The position numbers were made by a program, and so were the translations under genes. A model generated the notes under the pieces. The model searched no databases. It was not told where the DNA came from and saw nothing but the letters and a program-made list of their open reading frames with translations. Positions 45,053 through 56,079 of a DNA stretch of 64,000 bases are shown piece by piece. This DNA comes from Peronospora farinosa (Eukaryota; Oomycota; Peronosporomycetes; Peronosporales; Peronosporaceae), in the NCBI GenBank assembly GCA_947646735.1, contig CANTFK010000267.1, positions 1 to 64,000 of the forward strand, given 5' to 3'. Within the stretch, counting starts at the first letter, position 1. Each line of letters starts with the position of its first letter.

Positions 45053-46249
45053 TTACAAGTCCACTGCCCCGCTCACGTCCGCGACTACCGTTGGAATTGA
45101 CGGTGCTCGATGCAAATCCACAACAGACTGACTGCGGCTATCGTTTTGTCTATAACTATCGCCACTGTCAGCATCCTCATTATTGCAGGTTTCGACATTC
45201 ATCAGACGTGAAACAGCTCCTGACGCTGTTGCGGTAGCTGCAGCGGTCAGAGCTTGCAGCTTACGTTTCTTCTTCTTTTCCACGCGCTGAATCATATCCT
45301 TGTCCATATGTAGCACGTTCCAGCATATTTTATGGTGCTCTTCACCCGGGTATTTGCGCGGTCGAATGCACACAGATCGTTGGCAGCAGGCGCAATAGTG
45401 AGCTGTGTTGCAGCGAAGACCACGAAAGTAGCATACCGAACAGCGTCCATATCGTTTATCACGACCACAGCTGCCATATATCACTGGATATCCATCAGTA
45501 TCCACCTCACCCTGTGGTGTTAAAATTGCTCCAGTCGATGGATCTACAATGTCACCACCATTCTTTCCTAAATGATCCGCATGCAGTATTCCTTGATGTA
45601 ACAGCGCCCGATTACCGGTATTCTGCGGATTCTTGCCAGCCGCCTGCAGCTCGCGAAGTGGATGGCCTTTAAAAGTCCAAAGTGCATTCATCGGGTCTTT
45701 GATTCCTGTTAGTATCGAGGTATCATCACTTGCATCGGGCGTTCTATTAATGCTCCGTGTCGTTGTCACTGCGTCACTGGAATTCGAACATGAATTTGTC
45801 GTGATCGAAATGGACGTCACTGGCTCTGAAGTTGATTGCAACATCTCATTCAATATTGGAGTAGCTGGTGGTGATGAAGACATATCTGATGCTGTAGGTG
45901 GCAATAAAACACTTGAAAGACTTAATGAAGTGTCTGATTCCACGTCATCAATTCCTCGAGACTGTTGCGGTCCTAAAGTACAGACACAATAAGAAGTGAT
46001 GGCTCTTATATAGAGATAAGACACAATAGTATGGCAATAACCTTCACAATAGCGCTCTTTCACTAATGCAAATATCTTGTCCATACGTTGGGGCTCCAGT
46101 TTATAAGCCTAATATAATACAGTAAATAGGTCATTCAAAGTGTTCAAATATCAACAAGATGATCGACGTCGTACATTCTCCACAAGCTCAATAAGGTCAG
46201 CATCGTCCATACTCTTGAGGAACTTGCCTAGAGACGGCCCAGCACCCAT
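45053..46249 (-). CDS. Cys/His zinc-ribbon protein with N-myristoylation motif, function unknown
   Basis: Three exons, 46249-46175, 46108-46042 and 45972-45053, give 353 residues. The start MGAGPSLGKFLKSMDDADLI carries a myristoylation-type Gly2 and a short helical region (LVENAYKLEPQRMDKIFALV). A Ser/Thr-rich linker follows. The conserved-looking part is TGAILTPQGEVDTDGYPVIY, then a Cys/His module with the pattern CSVC-x9-T-x2-YC-x2-C-x4-CI...HHKICW (about residues 230-275). This resembles the C-terminal zinc ribbon of PiggyBac-derived transposases, but no DDE core is present. A coiled basic segment (RVEKKKKRKL) lies downstream. The second intron is 69 bp, stop-free and in frame. Role and localisation are unknown. 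Confidence 0.75.
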
Positions 46250-46990
46250 GCTTCCACTGTTGGTAGTAGCGACGTTTGATTGGGTATAAATAATTTTGGG
46301 ATTATTCATTTGACATCTTGACATGTCACATTATAATTTTAAGAATCTAGAGATTAGAAGTGGTTCTTTTTAGAATCTAGAATAGATACGACGTAGGTGG
46401 CAAAACACGGATATCTTATATATTGTTTGCTAAGGAAGTAAACTCACATCTTTATTCGGACCGGATACGGTTCTTTGAACCCCCTTTGAGCCTAGAATTT
46501 GTAAAATAACAGGGGGTATGAAGCCGGGCGGAATGTCAAACAGGATCGGCTACTTTTTATCGTTGCATCGCTCGTCGCCAATCGCGTGTGGCGTCAGTAG
46601 GTTCAAGGATGTTTCACCCGATAATATGTCATCCAACTCCAATTACAATTCCTACTCTTCCGATCATTGATTGCAAATAGCGCAACAACCCCCATCATAC
46701 AGTCTAGTCAAGTTCCTTTTTGTAGCTACTTTCGTACTCCATGAACAATCGCAACACAAACACTTGAATTCGGTTCCTCTTACCAGTCAAAGTCCTTATT
46801 ACAGACGTTTTATCTTGCACTAAATTATATATCGCTTCGTCGCAGCGTGACGTCCTTGCTTCGTCTGTCGATCTTTTCTTCGGTCTGACTGTGTCGGTTG
46901 TACCCAGTAGAAAGAAGTTGCAAGTATCGCATAGATTTGAACTACTAGAGCAAGCAACACCGAGAGAGTTTTTGACACAGATTGTAAAGT
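46250..46990. other. divergent intergenic region upstream of the GTPase-like gene
   Basis: A 741-bp AT-rich region between two divergent starts. No gene, RNA or repeat of note was seen. Confidence 0.6.
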
Positions 46991-48901
46991 ATGCCCTGTA
47001 CCATCGGAGTTGTTGGGACTGATGCAGTGGGGAAGAAAAGCTTTGTGCTTGCACTAGGTGCTAAGCCAACTGTCGGTATGACAAACACGTTGCACCGACG
47101 CGTGGATTCGACGTTCCTTTGGTCGCGACCTGGTGGAAATGGGCACAAAAAGACGGTCGTGCAGATCTTGCACAGTCGAGAAAAAGCCCTGGATCATGAC
47201 GACGACCGAGTCTTTGTACTGCTCTTCGACCTGACGCGTCGAGATTCGCTCGCAGCGGTCGTTGCACATTGGGCTCACTTGTCGGACGTCCCGGGACGAC
47301 GGTTGCTACTAGTGGGTACACACGCTGACTTGACAAGTAAGCGGCAAGTGTCGCTAGCAGAGATACGCGAGTTTTCGGGCGAGTTTTCCGCCTATGAAGA
47401 GGTGTGTTGTCGCTCGGGACATACCAGTGACGAAGGTATGCTTCGTGTGCAGCTTACATTGACCCAATGGACGAGTGGTGGACCTCGTGCGGTGGCAAAC
47501 GACATTCCGTTTGCACGAGCTTCCATCTGCGGTGGATTCCCCAGACCCGTCGTGACGATGATCATGCCTGCTGGTACATCATACAGCTTACCAGCATCGC
47601 CTGCAGGTCAACAGTGTCGTCGAATGCAAGCAGACATATGGATAGGTGATCCGACTGAAAAAGTTGCTTCGAGCCCCGTGGCAACGGGTGTAGGTGGCGA
47701 TGTGAAGCTGCGCACGATATCTAAAGCGATTTATGACATTCGTGGTGCAGTTGCTGAAAAGAGTAAGGCGCTTGCTAAGTATCGTGACCGACAAGTGAGC
47801 CACTGGCTGACGCGCAGCCGGTACTTTGGTCCGACCGAGAGCAGTCGTCACAAGCGATGGCAGGAAGAACAGAAGAAACGCCAGCAATTGACACAAAGTC
47901 AATCGCATCACCACCATCACCACGCCGGTCACTGGCGGCGTGAGTTAATCACCCCCGATGCTTTGCAGGATCGACGCGGACGAAGCGTAAGCCAACCTGA
48001 TACATTCGGACCACCGAGTCGAAAAGTCTCCGCGCGATGCGGATCAACAAACTCTTCCAGTTCCGGCGAGAACGAGGAAAGCCCAGGAACTTTTTTGGAA
48101 CACAAGTCCTTCTTGCAGCCTACAGACCGAATCAAGCACCAGCGTCAACGACAAATTGAGGAAGCTACTTTACAGGTGCAGAAGAAGCGTGTTGCTGCTA
48201 AACGTGCATTACGAAAACAAAGACGTGCAGCTTCCAACGACATGTATGAGCGAAGTTCATCTCCAGCGGTGTTTGAGTCATATTTGAATTGTTACGATGA
48301 GATGGACATGCCTCCGCAGCTGCAGCCTTCTCCACCCTCACTAGACCGACAAAAGCCGCATTCGCGACCGTCATCAGTGTCTTCAGTGGCATCCTCGACG
48401 AGCTTGAAAAGCTTTGCGAGCAGAGAACATAATGCTTTTGAGACGGATTGTGTTACCTTGGCCGGGGTTCAGCACTCACTTGACTCGTTGTCTCCTGGAG
48501 CCGAACCAGCGAGTCGGTCGTCAACGTCGCTACCAGCAACGCATGTCCAGTCTCCTGTTTCATCAATCATGAGTCCACCAACTCCATCGTCTGAACCTTC
48601 TTCGGTCCTACGACACCACAGCGCCAACAATGTCCTTCCTACCACCCCAGAATCTAATTTTCTCTCGGACACAGCGCTGAAGGTGACTACATTAGACAAG
48701 CCACTCGTCAAGTCCAAGTCTTTAGTGCCATCTCGTGCTATTGCTATGACAAAGCAGACAGTGCCAGCTATCGCTCCTCCTGAAAAAAACTCAGCCGTCA
48801 GCCGATCCAATACCATGTGCAGTAGCGGCTCGGAGAATTTCGACTGCAACGACATTGACGACATGCTCGAATACTTTGAAGGCATGACCCTGCCTATCTA
48901 A
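46991..48901 (+). CDS. divergent Ras-like GTPase domain with long disordered C-terminal tail
   Basis: A single exon encodes 636 residues. Residues 1-160 look like a small-GTPase fold: phosphate loop GTDAVGKKSF, hydrophobic strand RVFVLLFDLTRRDSL and a base-recognition strand LLLVGTHADL, where THAD replaces the usual NKxD. The DxxG switch II motif is not evident, so catalysis may be weak or lost. The rest is low-complexity: a basic coil (KRWQEEQKKRQQLTQSQSH) with a run of six His near residue 308, then Ser/Pro-rich sequence. The protein ends in an acidic motif (DIDDMLEYFEGMTLPI). Rab-like membrane attachment cysteines are absent. It may be an oomycete-specific scaffold. The MnmE gene starts 129 bp downstream on the same strand. 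Confidence 0.75.
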   Translation: MPCTIGVVGTDAVGKKSFVLALGAKPTVGMTNTLHRRVDSTFLWSRPGGNGHKKTVVQILHSREKALDHDDDRVFVLLFDLTRRDSLAAVVAHWAHLSDVPGRRLLLVGTHADLTSKRQVSLAEIREFSGEFSAYEEVCCRSGHTSDEGMLRVQLTLTQWTSGGPRAVANDIPFARASICGGFPRPVVTMIMPAGTSYSLPASPAGQQCRRMQADIWIGDPTEKVASSPVATGVGGDVKLRTISKAIYDIRGAVAEKSKALAKYRDRQVSHWLTRSRYFGPTESSRHKRWQEEQKKRQQLTQSQSHHHHHHAGHWRRELITPDALQDRRGRSVSQPDTFGPPSRKVSARCGSTNSSSSGENEESPGTFLEHKSFLQPTDRIKHQRQRQIEEATLQVQKKRVAAKRALRKQRRAASNDMYERSSSPAVFESYLNCYDEMDMPPQLQPSPPSLDRQKPHSRPSSVSSVASSTSLKSFASREHNAFETDCVTLAGVQHSLDSLSPGAEPASRSSTSLPATHVQSPVSSIMSPPTPSSEPSSVLRHHSANNVLPTTPESNFLSDTALKVTTLDKPLVKSKSLVPSRAIAMTKQTVPAIAPPEKNSAVSRSNTMCSSGSENFDCNDIDDMLEYFEGMTLPI

Positions 48902-49030
48902 TCGCTACTCAAATATCAATCTAATCTGCTCTTGAGATTAACAAATTCTACATGCAGGAGCCTAGTCTCCCATTCTAATCGGTCGGTTCTCACTAAAACT
49001 CGCGAAGCACTTGAGGACCAACCAAACAAA

Positions 49031-50958
49031 ATGCTCCACCGACTATGCGGCCGCTCTATCGCTGCCCGGACTCGACAGTATGCAAGCGCTTCAACTGCGC
49101 TCAATTCGAACGACAATGGACTTGGTGTCTACGATCTTGACACCATCTACGCGCTGTCTTCTGCGCCCGGGAAATCAGGTGTGGCGGTCATCCGAATTTC
49201 CGGCGACCAGGCGGACTCGTGTCTTCAGCAGCTCAGCATGTCCACGGCACTGCCGGGACCTCGGATGTGAGTGCAACTTGTGTCAATTGGTGATACTTTC
49301 TTGTGAGCTACTGTTGACTGTGGTGTGTGTGGATGGAATGATGAGACAGCGCTGCAATGAGGAAGCTCTACCATCCAAAAACGAAGGAACATCTAGACGA
49401 CGCTTTGGTGCTTCGGTTCCCACATCCAAAGAGGTGATACGCAATGATACAATGTAGTTGTAGAGGAGCTACTGATGCTTGGGTTTTGGTGGTTGGTTGA
49501 TAGTTTTACAGGTGAAAACATTGTGGAACTGCATACACACGGAAGTGTTGCGGTCGTCGCTGGTGTATTGGAAGCGTTGAGCCATGTTCCTGTAAGTACA
49601 TCACTCATGTCATTGTGGTGGTACGTATATACGTTATAATTGGGAAATACTGGACTAGCATTGCCGTGCTGCAGAAGCAGGAGAGTTTACGGAACGAGCT
49701 TTTGATAACAATAAGATCGACTTGGTGCAAGTGGAGGGATTAGCAGATCTACTGAGTGCTGAGACGGAAGCTCAGCGTGGACAGGCACTTCGACAGCTTT
49801 CGGGTGATATTGGAGATATCTATGAAGGCTGGCGCGACAGCCTTATCAAGTGCCTGGCCTACACGGAAGCCATGATCGACTTTGGTGACGACGAAGACGA
49901 TGTCACAGATGCTGCCTACGAAACTGCAGTCGGTCGGTAAGCATGGGTGTTACGAACGAAGATTCAATGTCGGCGTGACAATACCTTTGCTAATACGTTG
50001 TCATTCTTGTGTCGGTGTAGTGTTCGTGCGCTTGCAGACTCGATCCGTGGTCATCTGGCAGACGGCAGGAGAGGAGAAATTCTGCGCAGTGGGGTCCAGG
50101 TAGCCATCGTTGGCCCGCCTAATGCGGGTAAGAGCAGCTTATTGAATGTGCTTGCACGTCGGCCAGCAGCAATCGTGTCATCGATTGCTGGAACAACACG
50201 AGATGTTGTGCAAGTGCCTTTGAATATCGCTGGGTACCCTGTAATTGTCAGCGACACTGCCGGGCTGCGCGAAACCGAAGATCTTGTTGAGAAAGAAGGT
50301 GTTTTGAGGGCTCAGCAGTGTGCCAGTGAAGCAGACATATGCGTGGTTATGGTGGACATTCAGGTAAAGGAGATAGTGCTGCACGTGCTGAGAGCGATTG
50401 TTTTTTTGCTTGTCTCACTACAATGTGTGTTTGTGTAGAATGCCAATCAACTCCAAAATGATGAATGCCAATTCTATTTAAAGAGAGGTGCAATTGCTGT
50501 GCTGAACAAGAGTGATCAAGTGGATGAGGAAAAGATCAGACAGCTACTGGCATCCTTTGACACAAAGCAACGGGATGAGCTACTGGTTATTTCTTGTGCA
50601 GCGGGTGACAACATTGACGTCTTCGTGGACAAGCTTGCAACCACAGTCAAGGAAAAGTACGTGTACTATAGATTATCAAAAGGCTGATTGATTGTAGGTT
50701 TTCATTATGGTTGCGTACAGGTTAGAGATCTCTGCTGGCGGCGTTACGAATGGTGCACTGATTACACGAGAGCGTCATCGACAAAATATCGTCGAATGTC
50801 TAACGTGTTTAGATCGTTTCTTGGCTAATCCTTATCAGAGCGAAATTGCTGCCGAAGATCTTCGCCGAGCGGTCATGGCGATAGGCCGAATCCTCGGTCG
50901 GATCGACGTGGAAGATGTTCTCAATGTCCTCTTTACGGACTTTTGTATTGGAAAATAA
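49031..50958 (+). CDS. MSS1: mitochondrial tRNA modification GTPase MnmE (GTPBP3/MSS1)
   Basis: Seven exons, 49031-49266, 49350-49433, 49504-49591, 49659-49936, 50021-50363, 50439-50656 and 50721-50958, give 494 residues with every junction in phase. MnmE, with MnmG/MTO1, installs the 5-taurinomethyl or carboxymethylaminomethyl group at wobble uridine of mitochondrial tRNAs. The N-terminal tetrahydrofolate-binding domain contains [20 protein letters not shown] and [15 protein letters not shown]. The inserted G domain has [19 protein letters not shown] and LNKSD. The C-terminus ends in FCIGK, the bacterial-type FC(I/V)GK motif that carries the essential Cys. The N-terminal Arg-rich region ([20 protein letters not shown]) fits a mitochondrial presequence. 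Confidence 0.97.
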
Positions 50959-51083
50959 ATGACCAAGTGCCTGCCTATCCGGTAATATATTTTCATGCGT
51001 CGTTTCAAGATAGCGTGATGATGGTTTTATCCAATCACATTGCTATTAATACATCATTTCAGCCAATCCTCTCTTACCATCAC

Positions 51084-51097
51084 CTCAGTGTCCAATT
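51084..51097 (+). promoter_or_regulatory. initiator-like element upstream of UTP23
   Basis: CTCAGTGTCCAATT resembles the oomycete initiator (CTCATTYYNCAWTT). It lies 26 bases before the UTP23 ATG at 51123, inside the 164-bp spacer after MnmE. It was identified by motif only. Confidence 0.4.
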
Positions 51098-51122
51098 GAC
51101 TGGTAAAGAGAGAGAGAGAGAG

Positions 51123-51827
51123 ATGCGGTATTTACGTGCCAAAGGAATTCGCAAAGCCCTGCGTCAGTTTCACTTTCTATGTGGTCTTAAAGCACCATAC
51201 AAGGTACTATTGGATGGTAATTTTATTGCCATGTGTCTACAGATGAAAGTGGATGTGCAGGAGCGTGTACCCAAGTATTTACAGGTCAAACCGTACGAGT
51301 GTGAGTTTTACGTGCCTCGTGCAGCACTGGAGGAGCTGCAGCTATTGGGGAAGACTATGAAGGAAGCCTATGAATTGGCCAAGAGCTTTAAAGTGGCGGA
51401 GAGTTATGACCAATCAGAGAAAGAGGAGGGCAAACCCGTGGACGTGTCCAAGGCCATTCAGATCATCATTGGAGACAAGAATGACCGCAAATTTGTCGTG
51501 TGCACGCAGGAAGTGGAGCTTCGGAAGGCACTACGTCTTGTACCTGGTGTGCCACTTATGTACTTGAACCGCTCTGTGTTGGTGTTTGAGGAGATCTCGC
51601 ACGCTACGCTGGCGATCGTACGGCAGGAGGAAAAAAACAATAGGGCCAAGCTCGACGTGAACGAGAAGAGAAAGCTGAAACAAATGCAGGCTGGAGAAAG
51701 CGAAGAGGGACAAGCAGAGAAGCAGCGATTGCTGAAGAAGAGAGCAAAGGGTCCGAATCCGCTATCGGTCAAGAAACCTACGAACAAAAAGGTTCGCTCC
51801 AAGCAGAAAAAAAAACTAAAACTGTAG
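51123..51827 (+). CDS. UTP23: rRNA-processing protein UTP23 (FCF1/UTP23 PIN family)
   Basis: A single exon of 234 residues, close to the usual length. UTP23 is a nucleolar SSU-processome factor involved in early 18S rRNA maturation and release of the snR30/U17 snoRNA. The PIN-like domain begins RQFHFLCGLKAPYKVLLDGN, followed by FIAMCLQMKVDVQERVPKYL. The later core includes FVVCTQEVELRKALRLVPGV and PLMYLNRSVLVFEEISHATL. The C-terminal third is highly Lys/Arg-rich (KPTNKKVRSKQKKKLKL), typical of nucleolar proteins. A GA microsatellite lies directly before the start codon. Confidence 0.93.
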   Translation: MRYLRAKGIRKALRQFHFLCGLKAPYKVLLDGNFIAMCLQMKVDVQERVPKYLQVKPYECEFYVPRAALEELQLLGKTMKEAYELAKSFKVAESYDQSEKEEGKPVDVSKAIQIIIGDKNDRKFVVCTQEVELRKALRLVPGVPLMYLNRSVLVFEEISHATLAIVRQEEKNNRAKLDVNEKRKLKQMQAGESEEGQAEKQRLLKKRAKGPNPLSVKKPTNKKVRSKQKKKLKL

Positions 51828-53326
51828 TGATGCAATGTTCAGTTCTCCTTTGGATTCACTGACTGCAATCTATCTTATGCTGTTTGATTGATACTTTACA
51901 CATCCAGGAGTCTGTCTACCTAAGATCTGTGCTCCAGTCGTGTCCTTCCGACTTGTATTTAAGAGCTTTTCTGATGTCGTTGACAGCATGAAGTTGGAGA
52001 CGTCTACGGTTTCGATCGATAGTAAGCGGTCACTCTTTTCGCAAGAGCAAATGGCCCGTGCGATGTCCCGACAGGACAAACTCACCCAGCTAGAAGACTC
52101 AACTTTCTACCTACTGGTGTTTTGGCAAACTACATTTGCTGGACTCTGCCATTGAAAAAGAGTCCGTAGATCAGGACTTCTGGCACCTGGAGTCAACGTC
52201 GCGGTTATGGATGTTATCTAGCACCATTTCAGGAGCAAGATAGCCAGCGGTACGATAGTATGCTGCCTTGAGACATCGCAGCTCTCAGGTTTCAGACCTG
52301 GTAGCGTTTGTGGAGATACTGTCAGCCCTATAAGCACGTGTCTCGCTTCGAATCGAGCGTGATCGTTTGGAATACGGGATGTAAGTGACAACCTACCGAC
52401 ACTGCCATTGATAGCAGGTACCCGAATAGTAGTAACAATGTTGTCTTGCAATGACATCGATAACAAACCCGCGCCTGTCCGTTCCGAACCTTTTGCTGCT
52501 CCAGATAATCTTGAAACGAATGATATGCTACCGAAGACGTCGGAGGTTCAAATACCAAGTCTTCTTTCCGACCCGGACAGCTTCATCTACGAGAACGAGA
52601 AGTCAATCATAGGCGTCACAATGAAGCTGTAGATAAAGGACGCTAGCATTGTCATGAAGTGAAGCATGCTTAGCAGCAGTCTCAGATCGAGCAGCGGGTT
52701 TGTCTCTTTCTAGTCACAGGTCAAGTGATTGTCCAGCCAAACGGGATCGACTAAGCGCGATATCTATACGAAACATGCGTGCTCGTGCGGATGCAACTCA
52801 AGCAGATTCGAACAGGACGATTCAAGACACTCAAGAAGGCAGTTTGTATCCGCCAAAGAAGCCCATGCTGCGGTTGAACGCCGTGCTACATATGCACCTT
52901 GCTGCACCTTGTTTGGAATGTATTGCACGCGCGTATGGATTGCAAGTTCAAGCTCAAGTGCTATCATGCTCGCACCAGGCTCTCGTGATACGCTTATCAC
53001 CATCAAGTAAACGTTGCTTGCACGTGTAGTCGCAGGCAAAACGGACGGTGCTGTAGACATTGAATGTGCACTAGTCTACATTCCTAACAGCGTTATATCG
53101 ACGAAGAAAGTTATGGAATCGCTGCAACAGGAATCAACAGACAGCGCAACCAATTATCCTCGCTGACATGGCGTACAGGAGGAGCAATTACTGAAGCAAT
53201 ACCTCTTGACGTAACAAAGTTATTCTGAAAGCAGCTTTGGACTTGAAAATCAACGAAGCTTAGGTTGAACTCGTCAGGAATTGTGATATCACCACGAATC
53301 CTTCACGAAATTCTAGGAACACTTAG
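51828..53326 (+). pseudogene. gene-poor stretch with decayed coding remnants
   Basis: No intact gene is present. Several plus-strand pieces have protein-like composition but switch frame: SFSDVVDSMKLETSTVSIDS (about 51,965-52,024), EKESVDQDFWHLESTSRLWM (about 52,158-52,217), a Pro/Ser-rich piece at 52,440-52,632 and RYLYETCVLVRMQLKQIRTG (about 52,760-52,820). Stops and frame changes separate them and no splicing pattern unites them. It is probably one or two degraded genes of a family I do not recognise. Confidence 0.35.
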
Positions 53327-56079
53327 TCAGCCACGGTAGCCTGGATATCCTGGAGCAGCTCCACGGGGAGGGCCCTTGGCAGAATAGCCCTGCTGGGAAG
53401 GCTGACCTCCTTGCTGATATCCTTGTGGCGGACCTTGGGTGGGGTAGCCTTGGGCTGGGTAGCCTTGTGGCGGGCCTTGGACGGAGCAGCCTTGAGCAGA
53501 GTAGCCTTGTGGCGGGCCTTGGGCGGGATAGCCTTGAGAAGGATAGCCTTGAGAAGGATACCCTCCTTGGTTCTGATATCCCTGGGAAGGCCCTTGAGCG
53601 GTGTGGCCTTGGGCAGGGTAGCCTTGGGATGGATAGCCTCCGTAGGAAGTTCCTTGAGAGGTGTGATCTTGCTGCGGAGGATGGCCTCCTTGTTGATGTC
53701 CTTGAGGTGGTACTTGAGTGTGATATCCTTTCGGCGCGTGTTCACCTTGCGCAAGATGCTGCTGTTGTGCAGGCAAAGAGACTGCAGCAGGAGAAGGCTG
53801 AGAACTTGTTTCGGGCCCAGACGGTTCCGAAAACAGGTGATATGTCGGCGGAAGTGCTGGATTGGGCGTGGCACCCCGCACTTTCATGAACTGGCACAGC
53901 TGATGGGGAATCTCTGCAAGCGTCTCTCTCGCCAATGCGTCTGGGTACCCTGCAAAGCGGTTATATGGAACGAACTGGACGCTGCGGTGCACCAATCATT
54001 TATACATTGCCGTCAATACTTCTGCGTGCAAAGATTGCAAACTACTTAGTATAAAAGCTTACATATCGCGTGCAGACACTCGCCCATTACTGGCACGCAA
54101 CTTCCCTCCATCTCCGTCAAGAGCTACCATGGACGAAAAGTCAGCGGGACCCACTCCAATTATAACGATCTGTAGTTGGCAGAAACATCCGTTAGTAGCA
54201 CATGAGGATCGCCATTTCAGTAGATGCTTACCGATAGCGGTGATACGTGGGACGCCTCAACCAGCGCATCAATCGTTTTCTGCATGTCCATAATCGCACC
54301 ATCTTCAAACATAGCACGCGCCAGAGTGGGTATTCAACTTAAGAAGCAAACGAACAATCAGGCATGTCAACGTACCCGTGATAATAAGCAGAACAAAGTA
54401 TTTCTGCTTGCGAGGGTCACCCAATTGACCCGCGATTCGCAAGGACTGATTAATGAGGCTGCAAAAACAAGAAAGAGAAGTGTAAGCTTTAGCCTCCATA
54501 ACGCTTTGCCTCAACAGTTGACATGCAGAAGTAACTTACGGGGCAAAGAACGTTGGTCCATGGAGGCGAATGTGCCCGAGAGATGACGTGTAGAGCTAGC
54601 CATAAACTGAGTCAGCACTGTAGAAACACTGCGAGCCCTTCATGTCAACTGTACCTGAAGTACTCCATGAGAACCCGCAACCTCGGGGTTCGACGGGTTC
54701 AAATTCAGTGGAAAGCAGTGATCGACGTCATGAGCCCCGGGAGGAATCCCACCAAATCCATACACCGGAAATTGCTTATCTGCATCATACTCTTGCAAAA
54801 TAGAAACCGTCGATGAGATCGCATGTTGGTACTGATTCGGTCCGCGAGGATCGAGAAAGTGAAGGCTACACACAGACGTTAGCACCTCACAAACAATCAG
54901 TGATCACGATTTTCGGGCTTCATTCACTACAAACACAACAACAATCATATTGTATGTGTACCTGCGAGGATCATTGGGTGGGCCATTTGATGCCGTGTAG
55001 TCGATACCAATAATCAGGTTCATCTCCAAACCACCACGAACTGATACACAAACAATACAACACAAGCGTTAGAGCCTCTTGTGCCGCTGCTACTGATTCA
55101 TTTCGTAACAGGAATTTCTCACGGTAGTCGATGAAAGTGTGCTCTCTGTAGATCTCCACCTCCGCAGCCACAAGCAGTCCAGCATTTGTGTACTTCTTGC
55201 CTTTCTTCTTCTGCAGCGCCTCATTGTGCAGCACAAAGCTAGACCCTTGCTTCCCTCGAATCTCTTCCAGAGTCGTTTGCACTTGTCCAATAAGCTCTGA
55301 TTTGCCACCACGGTCCTCGTCAAACACCTGCAGACTCAGAGGACGCTTGTAGTCGCCATTGCACAGCTGTTGTAGCGGCAGTTCGAAGCGTTTCCAATTC
55401 GGATTCAAGTTGTTGTCAATGGTCTCGGTCCTATGCACTTGCGTGTAGGATCCATCTTCTCGCAGACGACTGATCACAAGAAACGGGTCACTCTTGCTGA
55501 AGATCCCATCCATATTGGCCAGACCTGTAGCAGTGAAACGGAGTCGTGCCGCCTCGCTCGAAGCTTTGACCTCCTCGGCTTTTACCAGAAGTGAGCCTTG
55601 GTGCTTGGCCGTGGGTTTTCCCCGAGTGAGCACGAAAGACCCACTCTGGCCTGGAGCCCCCATCAATTGGCCTAGAGTAAACTCTGCCTTTCCAATAAAG
55701 TCCTGTTCCTTGAGCTTTCCAGGGGACGAGCTATCCTGATCGTAGACCTCGACCTTGAGTTGCTGAACGGACTCAAAGTGGAATTCCAAACTGAAAAGCT
55801 TGGTCCATGTCGGATTTAGATCATCCTTCTTGGCTTCCGTCTTGCCCAACTTGGTCCAGCTAGTACCATCTGTGTCCAGGAAGGAAAACAGAGTCATTAT
55901 CTTACAAGCACATCCAACAGTTTAGATTGAGGCTGTTTACTTTTTACGTAGAGCACGGCAAATGGATCGGATTTTGAGAGAATGTCACGGTCTTTGAGGT
56001 TCTTCGCACTCAATGAAAGTTCCACTGAGGATGTGGGGGGACGAAGAGATTGAGGGGGAGGCACAGCAGCGGTGAACAT
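53327..56079 (-). CDS. copine (two C2 domains plus von Willebrand A domain) with Gly-Tyr-Pro-Gln repeat tail
   Basis: Nine exons, 56079-55941, 55869-55123, 55040-54962, 54865-54655, 54595-54540, 54458-54376, 54302-54232, 54169-54063 and 53981-53327, give 715 residues with all phases consistent. Copines are Ca2+-dependent phospholipid-binding proteins that relocate to membranes and recruit partners. C2A starts [20 protein letters not shown] and C2B includes [20 protein letters not shown]. The copine A domain shows [47 protein letters not shown] and [17 protein letters not shown]. The last about 130 residues are an unusual array of [15 protein letters not shown]-type repeats, not part of animal copines and similar in style to annexin or prion-like tails. 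It may be involved in phase separation or membrane docking (inference). Confidence 0.93.

Noticed and set aside
53323..53874. 183-codon Lys/Pro/Ala-rich minus-strand frame
   Set aside because: It is a shifted frame over the copine repeat tail. The repeats make all frames open, and the copine frame is supported by nine in-phase exons.
54690..54720. tRNA-like GGTTCAAATT text
   Set aside because: It lies in a copine exon and no acceptor stem or anticodon arm can be drawn.
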